64,000 nt of DNA from Vicia villosa (GCF_029867415.1 NC_081180.1:19647308-19711307), one strand, 5' to 3'. Positions 9,673 to 23,535 are shown, numbered from the stretch's first letter. Notes: generated from the letters alone by a model not told the origin. Numbers and translations are program-made.

Positions 9673-12372
9673 GGTGGACATCGGTTCGGGCCGGTTCGGG
9701 TTCGGGCCCAAAACCTCAATCCGGCCCAACCCTCGGGTGCCAATTATGAGCCCAATTCCGACCAATTTAATAGTCGGTTTTTTCGGATTCGGGTTGAACC
9801 GGGTTCGGGTAACTAGCCCGGTTTATTTCGGATTTCATTGATAATGGGCCAATATAAAATTCAGACCAAATTGTAATCCAATTAATTTTTTTCTCCTTTT
9901 TAAAATTCTTTTTAACAAGCTTAATTGGGCCACTCAAATTTTTAGCCCAATTACAATCCAACTTAAATTTTATTTTAATTTTTAAAATAGAAAATTATCT
10001 GATTTTATATTAAAAAGAACTAGTAATTATTTGAATTTTAAAAGTATTAATTATTTGCTAAATATTTGTTCGGGGGCTATTTTGAGCCATTTAAAGTTCA
10101 TCCATTATAGTTGAATATTTTTTACTTGGATACTAAATCATCCCAAAAATTAAATAAATCCCTACCTACATAAATCACAAATTTAATAAAATATAATACA
10201 AAATCAAAATCAATACAAATTTGAAATTATCTCAAATATATTTGAATCTAACATTCTAGACAGGAACAAAATCAAAGCTACTGCAAATTTCCTACCTGCA
10301 CAAAATAAAATTAAAAGTAAAAGGTCAATACAATAAAAAATACTCAACCAAACTAATAATTAACCTTTGAGAGTTATACATATGACACATAATTTTATAG
10401 GCTTTTGATTCTTATATCTCAAAAAATAAAATGCTTTAATGTCTCAGAATAAAAAATAAAAAATTGACTCACATTAAAAGTCATAAATTTTCAAATTCAT
10501 TCATAAAACATATTAATGAAGAAATAGGAATAAATGATTAATCAGCACAAATTAAAACATTTTCATTGGTTTAACATAAAAATCAACTACTATGTTCTTT
10601 TTGTTTTACCATCATTCAACTCTAAAACCAAATGAAGAAATAAAATATTTTATAAGTAATTAAAATAAGTTAAAATTAAAGTAACATAATGGAGAGTTGA
10701 ATTTACCTCAAAAAGTGCTTTATATTTTCATAATAGTTGCTGCAAATAAATCACAGAATAATGAATTAATATTCATAACACTACCATAAACTTGAAAACC
10801 TACTTTATATACTAACATTTCTCTCTTGATGCAGCTCCTTGCTCCATAAAAACCAATGCCCTTTTGCCTTGGGAAGTTATAAGAGATTTATAAGAGATAA
10901 ATCTGCAATTTGCAACACAAATATTTATGAGATAAAAATAACACCAGCAATAAATCAGTAACCATAAATTGAATAAGAACAATATGAAATATTGACATAT
11001 GAAGATAGTGAAATTCAAGAGAAAACTCTTACCTCCAACTCCAAGTATAAGCTTGAAACTATATACGTATAAGTTTACTAGAAACAATAAGCTCACAATG
11101 AACCTGTAAAAAAAAACCCAGCATTATTGGAGAACCAAATATAAATTAATCACATTGATAAACACACAGACCCCTCCATTTGCAAGAGTTATAACCAAAC
11201 TTCTTTTCCTATTAGCATCCTCTCTTTTATCTCCTGATATTCACAAAAATATTGAATGCAAGATGTATAAGAAAACAATAACAGATCATAAGATAATTCA
11301 TATTTTAAGAAATAAATAAATTTATTATATTTATAGAATCACAAGACCTCCTTGTATTACAATTGATTTGTGGAACTGACAGAGGCGCGTAGACAACGGC
11401 GAAAAAAGATACAGATCACTCCAATATTGTTACCTCAAGAAAAAAGAAGCAGAAGATGAAGAGAGAACTTACAGAGGGGCGTAGACAACGGCGAAAACAT
11501 CCTCCTCTGCTTAAGAGGGTTCTAATTGAGTTGACTCTGAATATCCTCCAAAACATTAGATCTCCTCAAACACTGGATCTGCACATAAAAATAAAAATAT
11601 CACAAAAACTCATACAAGAAAATCAAAATCATTTTCATAACTGTGGAGTTCATCATAATCAATCTCAAATTTACTTTTAAAAACACAACTTTATAGATTT
11701 CTTATCCCTAACCCTAAATCACTTATGAAACTTTATAAACTGAAACACTAAACCAACTTTTTCAAAAGACAAACTAATCAAACTAAAAAACCCATACTTA
11801 ATCGTTTTAAATATATAGTAACACAAACCCTAAATCACAATCCTATGAAAAAGAAAAAAATTAACCTTTTGTAGAAATTCATGTCTTCAAAGTGGTAGAT
11901 CCACCTTTGGTTCCATCAAATCAACTCATCAAATGATAGTAAAGCAAAGCTTGAAGGCTACATGAAGTGAGAAAGCATGAAGGCTACATCAAGAGATCCA
12001 CCTTCATTCTCTATGGTTTCAGCAGTGACGGTGTTGATGGTTGTAGTAAAGGACTCAAGGAAACATCACGATGGTTTATGGGTGGTGAGAGAGTGAAGGT
12101 TGTGAGAGAGGGGCGGCGGGGAAGAGTTGAGTTGAGGCGTGATACTTTACAGATTAGGGTTACAGATGCAAGTTATAAACTAATAATAATAGATCGGGCG
12201 GGTCCGGATTCCGACGGGCCCAACGAAACCATCCGAACCCGACCATGTATATCCAATGAAGCCCAATTTCTTCATCCGCACAGCCCGCAAAACCGATTGA
12301 AACCGACCGCTACAATTTCGAACCACTCGGTTCGGTCGGTTTTCTTCGGATGGTTCCCGAATGTCCACCCCT
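9673..12372. mobile_element. 2.7 kb hAT-type element with 8-bp target duplication
   Basis: The flanks are identical: ACAAAAAG at 9665-9672 and again at 12373-12380. The left end begins GGTGGACATCGGTTCGGG and the right end closes with ATGTCCACCCCT, so the terminal repeats match inversely, apart from two missing bases at the left tip. Both ends carry GC-rich GGTTCGG/CCGAACC motifs, whereas the interior is AT-rich. An 8-bp duplication is diagnostic of hAT. No transposase domain was found inside. A direct repeat (ACAGAGG-GCGTAGACAACGGCGAAAA) occurs near 11379 and 11471. The element ends 165 bp before the start codon of the WAK-domain gene. Confidence 0.75.
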
Positions 12373-12537
12373 ACAAAAAGCCATTCAAACTCCAATCCCA
12401 TGCCCGAGTAATTTACGGCCACTTTTTCAAACCAAAACATAAAACCAGTATCCCAAAGTCACTCACCTTTTCACTTTCACTCTCACTCTCACTCAAACCG
12501 TGTTTTTTTGTTTGTTTCTTTGCTTTCTCTGCTAAAA

Positions 12538-13647
12538 ATGCATCTTCATCTTCCACCACCATTCACTATCATCAAACTTGTTCTACTAACCCTCCATCTA
12601 CTACTACAAACCACTCCCATTCTCACTCTCTCTCCCTGCAAAACCTCATGTGGCACCATTCCCATAAACTACCCATTCGCCTTAGAAGACGGTTGCGGCT
12701 CACCCCAATTCCGCCACATGTTCAACTGCACAGCCACTGACTTATTCTTCCAAACCCCCTCCGGTTCCTACAAAGTCCAATCCATTGACTACAACAAACA
12801 AACAATGACACTCTACGACCCATCAATGTCAACCTGCTCCATTCTCCAACCACACCACGACTTCATCATGACGGATATTCAGTCTGCTATAATCCCTCCT
12901 TCACAAGACACTGTTTTCGTTCTGCTAAACTGCTCTATAGACTCACCTGTCCTCAACCATTACAAATATCTTTGCTTCAACTTTGAAGGACACACTTGTG
13001 ATGAGCTATATGGTGGTTGTAATGCTTTTAGGGTGTTTCATTTGTTGACGAATAGTTCTCCACCTTGTTGTTTTACGAGCTATAATACTGTGAAGTTTAT
13101 GAGTATGAATATTTTGGATTGTACGCATTATACTAGTGTGTTTAACAGTGATAGATTGAGAGGTGTTGGTCCTTTGGATTGGGTTTATGGGATTAAACTT
13201 TCTTTTAGTTTGCCGGATGTTGGATGTGAAAGTTGTAAGCAATCTGGTGGGACTTGTGGGTTTGATACTGATACTGAAGGTCTTCTTTGTCTCTGCTCAA
13301 GTTTCACTAATTCAACAAGGGAATGTGGTAAGCTAATTTGATTTCTACTATGTAATTCCAATCATACGGGGTTAGTTAATATGAGTAGGTTTGTACAAGG
13401 TTTTAAATATCGGTCGCAGTCTGCAGTGTGAATTAACAATAATTTATTTTTTTGTTATAAAAATGATGAATAAAACACCTTCTGATTCCGTTTTGTGCGG
13501 CCATTGTTGATGTTTTTATGTATTTTGTTTTATATTTCAGCTGCTGGAAGTATGATTTCAGAAGGATTGAACAATGCTCCTTGGACAAAGCACCTATTGG
13601 TTTTGCTTCTTGTAGTTTTACTTCACAATATGATGGAGCTACTTTGA
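12538..13647 (+). CDS. GUB_WAK-domain cell-wall protein (At3g17350-like)
   Basis: Two exons, 12538-13327 and 13541-13647, joined across GTAAGC...TTTCAG in phase 1, give 298 residues. The start is the ATG at 12538, followed by a signal peptide (IIKLVLLTLHLLLQTTPIL). Next comes the cysteine-rich galacturonan-binding region (CKTSCGTIPINYPFALEDGC) and later a C-terminal WAK-associated cysteine motif (CESCKQSGGTCGF, CLC). The second exon ends in a hydrophobic tail (HLLVLLLVVLLHNMMELL) behind small residues, which suggests a GPI anchor. There is no kinase domain. The family is thought to bind pectin at the wall-plasma membrane face; a role for this copy is inference. A CT-rich leader precedes the ATG, and a hAT element ends 165 bp upstream. 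Confidence 0.85.
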
Positions 13648-14693
13648 GATCTGTTTGAAGTTTAGTTGTGTTCCAAATCCACTCCTGTTGATGGACAGAG
13701 AGCTTGTGTAGTGTAGTTGTATTGTATGCCTCGAGAATTGAGATTATTGGCCACTCTCTCTACCTCTCTAATGATGCAAAGTAGATAGTTTTCCAAAACA
13801 GGAAAGGCACATCTTCTTAGTTTTAGAATGTTCACAATGAGCATGACAATTGGACTAATTAATGTAATACTTTTCTTATTGTTTCAAGTATTACATTTTA
13901 GTTTATGCTTCCATTTTTCTTCTTGATTGTGTGTGAATATTTTGAAACCATTTGATTGTTTCATATTTGTTGCCAACTTTAAATAAATATACTAGTGCTG
14001 TCGTAGTTGCGGGTATGCATGTAGTAATTGATATTATTGCAGAATTCAGACAGCACTTAAGCATCAACAAGCTAATAATAGGACCATGAAAAGACTATAA
14101 AACATTTCTATAGAGAATCTTAACACAGTGAATATATGAATTATTATTAAGTTCATATCTTATTAGTAATAAGTCATATTTAAGTTTCTACCAATGTTTA
14201 CTTAGAAATGAGGTAAATGAAGATATAACACCTTCATTCATAAATATATAATATTCTTTTGAGAGTTTTTTTAGTTCTTTTATATAACAGTTTTTAAAAT
14301 TTCATCATGATTTGCAAAAACAACAAGTAGCATCAATGCCAATTTTGGTGCAGAGGGTAAACAAAAAATAATATGAAGGATAAATTTTAAAATATCAATA
14401 CCAACTGTAGGTGTTGTAAGAATTATTGGTGAGTAAAAGAATGTGAAAATGTAAATTTTGAGGCTTGCTGTGACTGCATTGAGAAATATGAGAAAATGTT
14501 TAAGGATATGTTAGTGATAGCTAGATCACAGATTCTGAACCACAATAATGAATGAAACTCTTAGCAGTTTACACTCAAATACATTAACAATGTCATACTG
14601 TAGTTTATATCAGAGGGCCCTGTGAACTGGTATAATCCCAGTATGGCATTAGAAAAATGTGATTTTGAATAAAACTTGAATCGATTTCAACAT
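13648..14693. other. 3' flank of the WAK-like gene and intergenic DNA
   Basis: The first few hundred bases probably hold the 3' UTR of the WAK-like gene. The rest, up to the tRNA, is AT-rich with no recognised feature. Confidence 0.4.
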
Positions 14694-14766
14694 GGGGATG
14701 TAGCTCAAATGGTAGAGCGCTCGCTTTGCATGCGAGAGGCACGGGGTTCGATCCCCCGCATCTCCA
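14694..14766 (+). tRNA. tRNA-Ala (anticodon UGC)
   Basis: The 73-nt cloverleaf starts GGGGATG and ends CATCTCC plus discriminator A, giving a 7-bp acceptor stem. The D arm is GCTC/GAGC. The anticodon arm is CTCGC/GCGAG around TTTGCAT, with TGC at 14727-14729. The T arm is CGGGG-TTCGATC-CCCCG. There is no intron. The internal B box GGTTCGATCCC is intact, so it should be transcribed by RNA polymerase III. It lies in open DNA between two protein genes. Confidence 0.95.
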
Positions 14767-15040
14767 TTCTCCAATAATTTTCGCTCTGTTTTCGTTGATG
14801 TTTTACCACATCTGAAAAAATTAAAATCGATGCCTTTTGTTTTCTTTCCAGTCTGTCGTATCATGTACTAGTACTTTTTTATTTTTTCCTCAAAAAATCA
14901 TGTAATACTCTTCCCACCAAAATAAAAAAATAAAAGATATATATACTGGAAATGTTCCCTTCCCGCCAATACGTTATACACTGAAACTAGGGTTTTCAGA
15001 TTGTGTGGAATAGCTCTGACTCTGGGTGACTCTGATTGCC

Positions 15041-18000
15041 ATGGCGGAGGTTACTCTCATCGCTCATCTTCTCAACCAAACTCTCAGTCCAGACGCCGCC
15101 GCAGTTCGTGCCGCCACTGATGAACTCGATCGCCTATCTCCCACTCCTCACTTCCCTTTCCATCTCCTCTCAATTTCCACTGGTAATTCACAATTCTCTA
15201 CTCTCCAATTCCATCTCGTTTTTTTTATAACAACTATCAACCGATGTTAATCTCAACAGGAGGAGAAAATCAAGGCCAAAAAATTGCTGCTGCTACTTAT
15301 CTGAAAAACCACACTCGCCGGAATGTTGATAGTAGCGGCGCCACGCCTTCCAATGTGAGCAAGGAATTCAAGGACCAGCTGATGCAAGCTTTGCTTCAAG
15401 TTGAATTTCCCGTTCTCAAGATCTTAGTTGAAGTGGTTCGTTCATTTTGTTTACTCATCGTTTCTAATTTTGTGTTTTGTCTCTGATCTGATCTATGATC
15501 TGATATGTCGTTTGCTAAAATTTGTTTTTGTATCTGAGATTTTTGGATGTGGCAGTTTCGAGTTGTTGCCGCTGCTGATTTTGTTAAGCAGAGTCTGTGG
15601 CCGGATCTTGTGCCTAATCTGCAGTCTGCTATTCAGAATAGCCATCTTATCAACGGTTCAAACTCCACGTGGAATACAATCAATGCACTTATTGTTCTTC
15701 ATGCGCTTATTAGACCATTTCAGGTATTCTAAATCAGAGTTGATGGTTTTGATGATTTAGAATTTTTTGTTGTTCAATGCAATATGTCATGATGTGCTTT
15801 TTATATGAATTGAATGAGTGCTTGTTGTATACAATTAAACAATTTGTGTAAAATATTTCTATACTGATTGAAATGTATTAATGGAAGACTACTATCTGAA
15901 TCTCTTTACAATGTTTTTACCTTTTATAATACTCTGTTTGTGATGGAAAAAAAGCTTGGGAAAATTCATGTTATATTATTAGTAGAGATGATACTGGGGC
16001 ACTTCACCTGCTTTGACTTATATCTGAAATGCACTCATTTCTGCAGTATTTTTTGAATCCCAAAATTGCGAAGGAGCCCGTACCACCTCAATTAGAGCTT
16101 ATAGCCAAAGAAATTCTCGTCCCTTTGCTTGCTGTGTTCCATCAATTTGTTGGAAAGGTATTGTGTTTTTTTTACCTTTTTGCTGTACTCACTATTTCTT
16201 GTGAACTTCACTTCTGAATGATTTTATGGTGCATGGGTTAGGCTATAGCAAGCAATGGCAGTGCAGACTTAGAAACTGAGAAAGCCATCCTCACTATATG
16301 CAAATGCCTGCATTTTGCTGTAAGTAACGGTTTGACAGGTCTATAGTTGATATGCATAAATCTATATTTAGTAATTGTTGGGACTTTCTCAGTTGAATTA
16401 TTAAATATTTTAGACATTTATTTTTCTCTAATTTGATCTTCCAACAGATCTGCAAATTTTTTAAAACTAGGAATAGCTATTGAATTAATATTGAAACGTA
16501 TCAGTTGCTGTTGTATTTTTTCAATTATTCGTCCTATTTGAGCCTATGTTAAATTGTAGGTGAGAAGTTGACTATTCTTGTGAAAGAGAAACTGTTGTAA
16601 CGTTTTATTTCTCTTTTGGTATTTGATTCAAGAGTGTATGCATATTCTTATGGTCTTTATATGCTAAATTCTTTTTTCTACCACTATTAATATGACATGT
16701 TTTATTTATTTATAATCTAACACTTCTACTTACAGGTAAAGTCCTACATGCCCTTGACTCTAGTTCCTCTTCTGAATTCATTTAGTCGGGACCTAATGAG
16801 CATTTTGAGTTCTCTGAGCTTTGACTGTACAGTCACTCAAGAAGATGTATATTTGACAAGATGGAAGTCTGGAAAAAGAAGTTTGCTTATTTTCTCTTCC
16901 CTTGTCACCCGGCACAGGAAACATTCTGACAAGTAATGTAGTTTCTAAATATCTTAGTTTATTTTTGGCTATAAACATATTTGGTATTCTATAATAAAAG
17001 ACATCTCCTTTTTCAGGTTGATGCCAGATATTATAAATAATGCTCTAAGCATAGTCAAATTTAGCAAAAATACCAGCGTAAGATGATATTCTTAATATTT
17101 GTTCTTAATAACTGATTAGTAGTTGGATTAAATAATGTTTATGCTTGTTCTTTCCAGTACTGACTACAAAAATCCTTATGAATATACTTACTTTAACTGG
17201 TGTTAGCGCACCATTTTATTTAATAACCACCTGTATGCATTTCCATATGGCTTTCACATCTTCTGTTATCTATAACTTTAGTAGACCTGTGTAACATTTA
17301 TTTTATAATTATATTTCTTATTTTCGATAGTTCAAATCTGAACTGTCATATTCTTTTTGCAGAGACTTCCTTTCCTTTTAGAAAGAATTCTCTCCCTGGG
17401 TTTTGATGTAATTTCGAATGTGCTGGAGACTGGCCCTGTAGGTTATTTAAATTTTATACACTTGCCATTTATTTTTAAATTCAGTTTCAATTGTTCGGGA
17501 GCTTTGGATTTTATGATTGACATATTCTTCAAAATATTATAAATGTCTTAGTAGATTTTATATTTCAATTGATACAGGGATGGCGGTTAGTTTCCCCACA
17601 TTTTACAACTCTATTGGAATCTGCAATCTTTCCAGCATTGATAATGAATGAGAAAGTAAGTTTTTATTTCAAAAAGTAACTGGGATGGAGTTTTTCGTAA
17701 GAGACCTTTTCTCATTATTGTTTTATGGAAATTCAATGCGTAGGACATCTCAGAGTGGGAAGAAGATGCTGATGAGTATATACGGAAGAATCTTCCTTCA
17801 GATATTGTATGTAAACTGATTTTTTTTATTATTGTTTTACGTAATTTATAGTGATTTCTGACCGGAACTTTATATTCAGGACGAAATTAGTGGATGGAGG
17901 GAGGATTTATTCACTGCCAGAAAAAGTGCAGTAAATTTACTTGGTGTAATTTCAATGTCAAAGGTTACTTCTTGATAGAAATTTTTCTGAGCTACACCCC

Positions 18001-21000
18001 TTGGTAATTTATTTCTTACCATAGTTCATGTAGTCATCAATTTTTGCAGGGGCCACCAATGGAGACTTCCATAGACAGTTTATCAGCCAAACGTAAAAAG
18101 GGTCAAAAGAACAAAAGAAGCAATCAGCGCCGTTCTATGGGGGAATTATTGGTGCTTCCTTTTTTGTCTAAGTTTCCCATTCCTTCTAATTCCAACTTGT
18201 CTCAAAAAAAAGTCCTGAATGAGTGAGTTTTTACGTATTCTTCACATGTGTATGCCTGCCTGTCTGATCAGTTAATTGAATAATTTATTTTAAATATTTT
18301 TTTATTAACTTATTTTTAAGATCTATTGCACATCCTATGCCAACGGCAACAACTACTTTGTTCATTTGTTGATGTGTTCCTTTCCTTGCAGCCTATTTGC
18401 CTAGCAGCAATGTAAATGCGAAATACTGAATAATTTGCCCGATATTTTTTTGAATGAACTTTTAAGAGATTTTTAGCCGAATTTAGTCAAATGAATTCAT
18501 AATCTCTGAATTTATACCCATTTGGTGCCTATATATATATCTTGCGAAGATCATGTCTTTTGTTTGTTTTTCTTGAAAAAGTATTTCTGATTGAAGGGGG
18601 CAAGTTTTTGCCGTGCATGTGTCTTTACTCTCTGTAGTACTTATTTCCTTTTCATTTTTGATTTTTCATTAATGTTTCCTTTTGTACCTAATGTCAGTCA
18701 GTATCTTGATATGAGCAGTGCCTTATTCGCGTATATATTAGTTTAGTTGATATTCTTATTAATAAATCTGCTGCACCTTATTCTTTTTACATCATCTATG
18801 GCAGTTACTTTGGCGTACTGATGGCATATGGCGGTCTGCAAGAAGTGAGTCTATTTCAACTTTTGTTGAAAAAGCCACAAGTTTTTCGAAGTTAAATTTG
18901 CAAAACAAAGTTTTCAAACCTCATTTCTTTTACAGTTTTTGAGAGATCAAGAATCTGGCTTTGTGGCAATTCTCATCCAGACACGGATTTTGCCACTGTA
19001 TACCATAGCTGTTTCTGTACCACACCTCATTGCAAGTGCAAACTGGGTACTCGGAGAACTAGGCTCCTGTCTACCTGAGGTAAAACACGCTTAATCTAGC
19101 TATCACAACTCAAGCAAATTCTGTTTCATATGGAGTTTCAATATGGTTTCATGTATCTGTTGTGATATAGTCACGGAAACATTCTGAGGTGATTCAATCT
19201 TGGTTTCTAACCTGTTGTTCATTTTAGGAGACAAGTGCTGATGTATATTCTCAATTGCTTATGGCATTGGTTATGCCGGATAAGCAGGATACTTCTTGCT
19301 ATCCTGTGCGCGTTTCTGCTGCTGGGGCAATAACTACACTACTTGATGTGAGCTTTTAGCTACCTGATTTTTTTGGTCAATTTAACATTGTTATTTCTGT
19401 TCGTTTTTCACTGACTTGGTTCTGCTTCTCTTTTCAGAATGATTATATGCCCCCTGATTTTCTACCCCTTCTGCAAGTAATAGTTAGCAACATTGGAAAT
19501 GATGAGAATGATAGCTCCATCTTATTTCAGCTTCTCAGTTCTATCATGGAAGTTGGTGAGGAGAAAGTTTCAGTTCATATCCCACACATTATTCCATCTC
19601 TTGTGGGATCAGTCTCAAAATGGTTAACTTCCAATTTGGAGCCTTGGCCTCAGGTATGTTTTGATCTTGTTTTATTTAATAGGTTAGCAATAGTTTATAT
19701 CGGATGTTCCATAAATATTCCAATCACTTAATGGCATATAAAAATGATTATGTTGAATGTGTACAACTTTTTATCAAGGTTTTGTCGAAATATGTTGATA
19801 AACATTTGAACACTTGAGAACTTTCCTTTAAAAGTTAGTTGTCAAAGGGAAATAACTAAGTTGCTCAAATACTCCACCAAATATCTCATACTACTTCATG
19901 TGAAATTTAGACACTCAATAGTACTAAAGTCCCTATCAAGGTAGTCAGACTCAAAAACCTACGCAAGATCGGGTAGGGGCAACAAGATCGTGAGTCGGGG
20001 GATCCATGGTAGATCGGGTAGGGGCAACGAGATCGTGAGTCGGGGGATCCCTGGTAGTTAAAATCTCGATCCAACTCGTAGGATCGTACGATTTTACGAT
20101 CTTGCAACTCCTCACCGTGCCGGAAAATGACCAGAATCGTTTTTCTGGTAGGAAAAACCGCCGTTTTTGGGAAGAACTACGGTTTTTAGTGTTATTTGAA
20201 TTTTTTTTCCTACTAAATTATGTTGCGTCTCACACTAAACATCTCCCACTAAATTATGTTGCGTCTCACACTAAACATCTCTCCGTGTCGTATGCATATT
20301 ATTAATCTATATGCAATATATATGATCCCCGACCATCCCAGACAGCCAACTCATGACATGACAACTGCACTCTAAGACGCCTCACTAAACCTTTTAGGAC
20401 TCAGCTTCTCCACAACACTTCACTAGACAATGGTGAGTGACAACCAGCTATCCATGGAAAAGAGCTAAGCCTTTTAAATACTCCATTGTGCATCTCATAC
20501 TACTTGATGTGGCACTTAAGCACCTCCCAAGTCATTGTCATATCTGAATCTAAGCAGTTTTTATTATTTAAATTTTTAACAATTTGAACAACATTAAATT
20601 TTACACCTCCATGTGCCATAATGGCTCAATTTGAATATCATTAAATTTCCCTTCTTTTTTTTTTACACCTCTATGTGCCTCTCTAATACATATGTACGGG
20701 TATGGTACCTGGTACGGGCAAGGCAATAAAAATTAAGAGCTTCGCAATAAAATATATCACTAGATAACTAAATTGTTCAACTCAACAAAACATGAAATTA
20801 AAAGTTTAAGTAAAAATTTGTGTTAAGTTTAATAACAAATAAACTAAAATACATAATATATTATATAAATATATGCGAAAACCATTGATTTCACTCTAAA
20901 CAGAATAATACGAAAAAGTTAAGTACCAAAAGTACGGTAACTGTACCTGATACAGGTACTTCACCATTTTAGAAGTACCTATGCTTCATAGATGTGCCTC

Positions 21001-23535
21001 AATGGATCAATTTGAGCCCATAATTTTTGGTGTCTCCAGTGATGTGATTACATACTTCTTACTTATTTTGAAATGCTGAATTTGCCACTTGCACATTATG
21101 TTGAGGTAACACAATTACTACTTTTGATCTGAGTTTGTATATGCAATAGGTGGTTGAGCGTGGAATCTCTACTCTGGCTGTTATGGGTCAGACATGGGAA
21201 GAGTCTAGGCCTGAAGTATCTGATTCTGAATCAAATGATTTGCAAGAAAAATGGGTTGCAGATCAGGCGGCAATTGGCAGAGCTTTTGCTGCACTGTTGC
21301 AGCAGGTTTGGCTAACACCTTTGTCCATACAGGTTAGTTTCCGGGCCTGGCTAAATTTGATTTTCTTAGGAGTATTATTCTGGAAGAAAAGCCAATTAGA
21401 GAGTTTGAATGGGTTTCTTGAAACGATAGCTGTGATGATTTTACTTGTGAGGTGGAATTCATTTAGATCCTATTTGATGTACAATCAAACTGGCCGTGAT
21501 GATTAGTCTTTTTGCTTTCAGAAATTAGTTGCTTGCCTTTAATTTGATCATATATTATATTCATATGAAATGTTTTCAATGTTAATTTATTTGAAGTGTT
21601 TTTCTGAATTTGAGAAGGATCAAGAAGACCAGAATTTTCCGACTTCATGCATAGAAGATTTGTCAACTTTGCTACGGTCTGTCATGCTCTCTATTGATTC
21701 AAGCCACTTGATTCAAGAGCTGAAAGTGTCAGAGCTGCTGCCAGTTTGGGCTGAAATGATTGCAGAGTGGCACGCATGGGAGGAATCAGAAGATTTGTCA
21801 ATTTTTGATGTGATTAAGGAAATCGTGAATTTAGATCGTTCATACATGCTGAAAAACTTTCTTGTTAAAGAGGTTCCACCCCCTCCAGCTCCACCTGTGC
21901 CTGAACGTTCAATTATAGAAGGGATTGGCACTTTTGTTAGTAAGGCCATTAAGCAATATCCTTCTGCCACTTATAGAGCTTGCTCATGTGTCCATGCATT
22001 ACTACACTGTCCAACCTACTCAATTGAAACTGAAGGTGTAAAACAATCATTGGTAATTGTTTTTAGTCGGGCAGCCTTCTCTCACTTTGTTGAAGTTCGA
22101 AGTACGCCCATTTCACTCTGGAAGCCTCTATTGCTTGCTATATCTTCATGTTATCTGTGTTATCCTGAAATTGTAGAAGGTGTTATTGAAAAAAGTGAAG
22201 CGGGAGGTATCACAATTTGGGCATCTGCATTGTGTCATTTGTCCAGTAGCTCCTTTGAGGCTGCTGGTCTGACAACAGAGTCAGAGATGAAGTTAATTGG
22301 TAAATATTTGCTTTCAACTGTTACTTTAATTACAGAAATATTTAATTTATCTTTTTCTGAATAATGGCTTGCTTAATTAAAAATATCTTGATTATATGCT
22401 TCCTTTAATTGCCCTTCTACCTGCTCCAATTTATCCTCCAAATTCTGTTGTTAAAATACGTCTTGATTGGGGATACTATTTCCATTGAATTTACGTTCTT
22501 TGTTCGTAATTGAGTTTTTAACTGTAAAATTGTTAGAAAGGTGTTTCATCTAATGTTCTAAAAGTTTGGTGGTACTGTGGTAGTATACCATGTTCTTTTA
22601 TTCTTTAGCAGTAAAGGCAGTCAAACATTTTAAACCCTTTTTAACAAACTCTTATTTTTTGGTGTGATTTTTAGTGTTGACACTGGCGCGATTGATTGAG
22701 CAACTTTTGAAACAAGGGAAGCCATGTCGTGATTCATTTCACAACTACTTAACTTCACTAATGGAGGTATCCATTCAGTTGAAAGAATTACAAGATGAGA
22801 AAGGAGATGAAGAAGAAGCTGAAGATGATGACGATGATGATGATGCCGAGGATGAGGATAGTGACGATGATGACTCTGAAGATTATGATGAGGTTGATCT
22901 TTGCAGTTTTTTCATGTTTATCTGTGTTTTTATAAACTTATATCTCCTTTTGTTTATACAAGGTGCCATGATTAACATGTTCTCTTACTTGCTCCATTTA
23001 TTAGTATTTAACAGTAATTAATCGTGTGGGTTTGTTTAAATTAGGACTCCGAGGTTGAAGAATATGAAGAAACACAAGAAGAGTTTCTTGAAAGGTATGC
23101 TAAAGCTGCCGTGGCACTGGAAGATGATTTAGTTATTGAAGAGGGGGATGTTGAAGATGAAGAACTAGATATGGAATTAGGTAAGCCTTCTCCTATTTTG
23201 TTATTTGGTACTTGCATCATCTTTATTAGTTGTATCTTGCAGTGTTAAATAATTCCAAGGCTGTCCCAGCTTTGTTATCAATGTCTCCGAGGTTTAGTTT
23301 AGGGTTGCTTATTGACAATTTGATCATAAATGGAAAAGTGTCCGTTAATCCATCTATTATTGTCATTGATATGCATACAGGTCAATTACTTGATGTTGAT
23401 GAGCAGAAAGTTGTATTGTCCTTGATAGACCAATACCATCATGTGCTTATACAAGGACAAGGTTTGCCCTCGCAGGTCATCACGAGTTTTCTGAATGCCT
23501 TCCCCCAGTATGGTTTGTATTTCCAGCAAAACTGA
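15041..23535 (+). CDS. Importin-beta-like ARM/HEAT-repeat protein (At3g17340-like)
   Basis: Twenty-one exons read in frame: 15041-15182, 15260-15435, 15556-15723, 16047-16157, 16242-16319, 16736-16932, 17017-17077, 17363-17437, 17578-17655, 17744-17806, 17880-17963, 18050-18222, 18805-18844, 18936-19079, 19228-19347, 19438-19653, 21150-21332, 21615-22299, 22675-22892, 23045-23180, 23381-23535. Together they give 1,100 residues. The N-terminus (VRAATDELDRLS, then QKIAAATYLKNH) is an importin-beta N-terminal domain that contacts Ran. Helical repeats fill the middle, and near the C-terminus is an acidic tract (DDDDDDAEDEDSDDDDSEDY), a common cargo or nucleoporin-contact feature. The likely role is carrying cargo through nuclear pores; cargo is unknown. 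The last exon could start at 23243 instead, since that frame is also open, but 23381 fits the family better. Intron 16 (19654-21149) carries insertions. Confidence 0.85.
19654..21149. other. Insertion-bearing intron 16 of the importin-like gene
   Basis: At 1,496 bp this is the longest intron of the gene. It holds two tandem duplications (two 45-bp units at 19966-20055; two 36-bp units at 20212-20283) and a small hAT-like element at 20681-20991. A diverged direct repeat (AAATACTCC followed by ATCTCATACTACTT) at about 19867 and 20473 brackets the tandem duplications, as if an insertion or segment duplication occurred between them. Splice sites on both sides are intact. Confidence 0.6.
20681..20991. 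mobile_element. 311-bp hAT-like MITE inside an intron
   Basis: The 8-bp direct repeat ATGTGCCT lies at 20673-20680 and 20992-20999. The ends are imperfectly inverted: left CTCTAATACATATGTAC and right GTACCTATGCTTCATAG. The inner part has repeated GGTAC(C/T)-type motifs near both ends (GTACGGGTATGGTACC, CTGTACCTGATACAGG), as in plant hAT MITEs. It has no coding capacity. Confidence 0.6.

Noticed and set aside
12508..12537. Upstream extension of the WAK-like protein
   Set aside because: The first in-frame codon there is TTG, not ATG, and the signal peptide starts cleanly at 12538.
11967..12740. 257-codon open frame overlapping the WAK-like gene
   Set aside because: It runs from the hAT interior across its right end into another frame of the wall-protein gene; no domain and clearly chance.
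23243..23380. Possible extra coding sequence before the last importin exon
   Set aside because: The frame is open, but the acceptor at 23380/23381 gives a C-terminus that fits the family; 23181-23380 is better read as intron, unless transcripts show otherwise.
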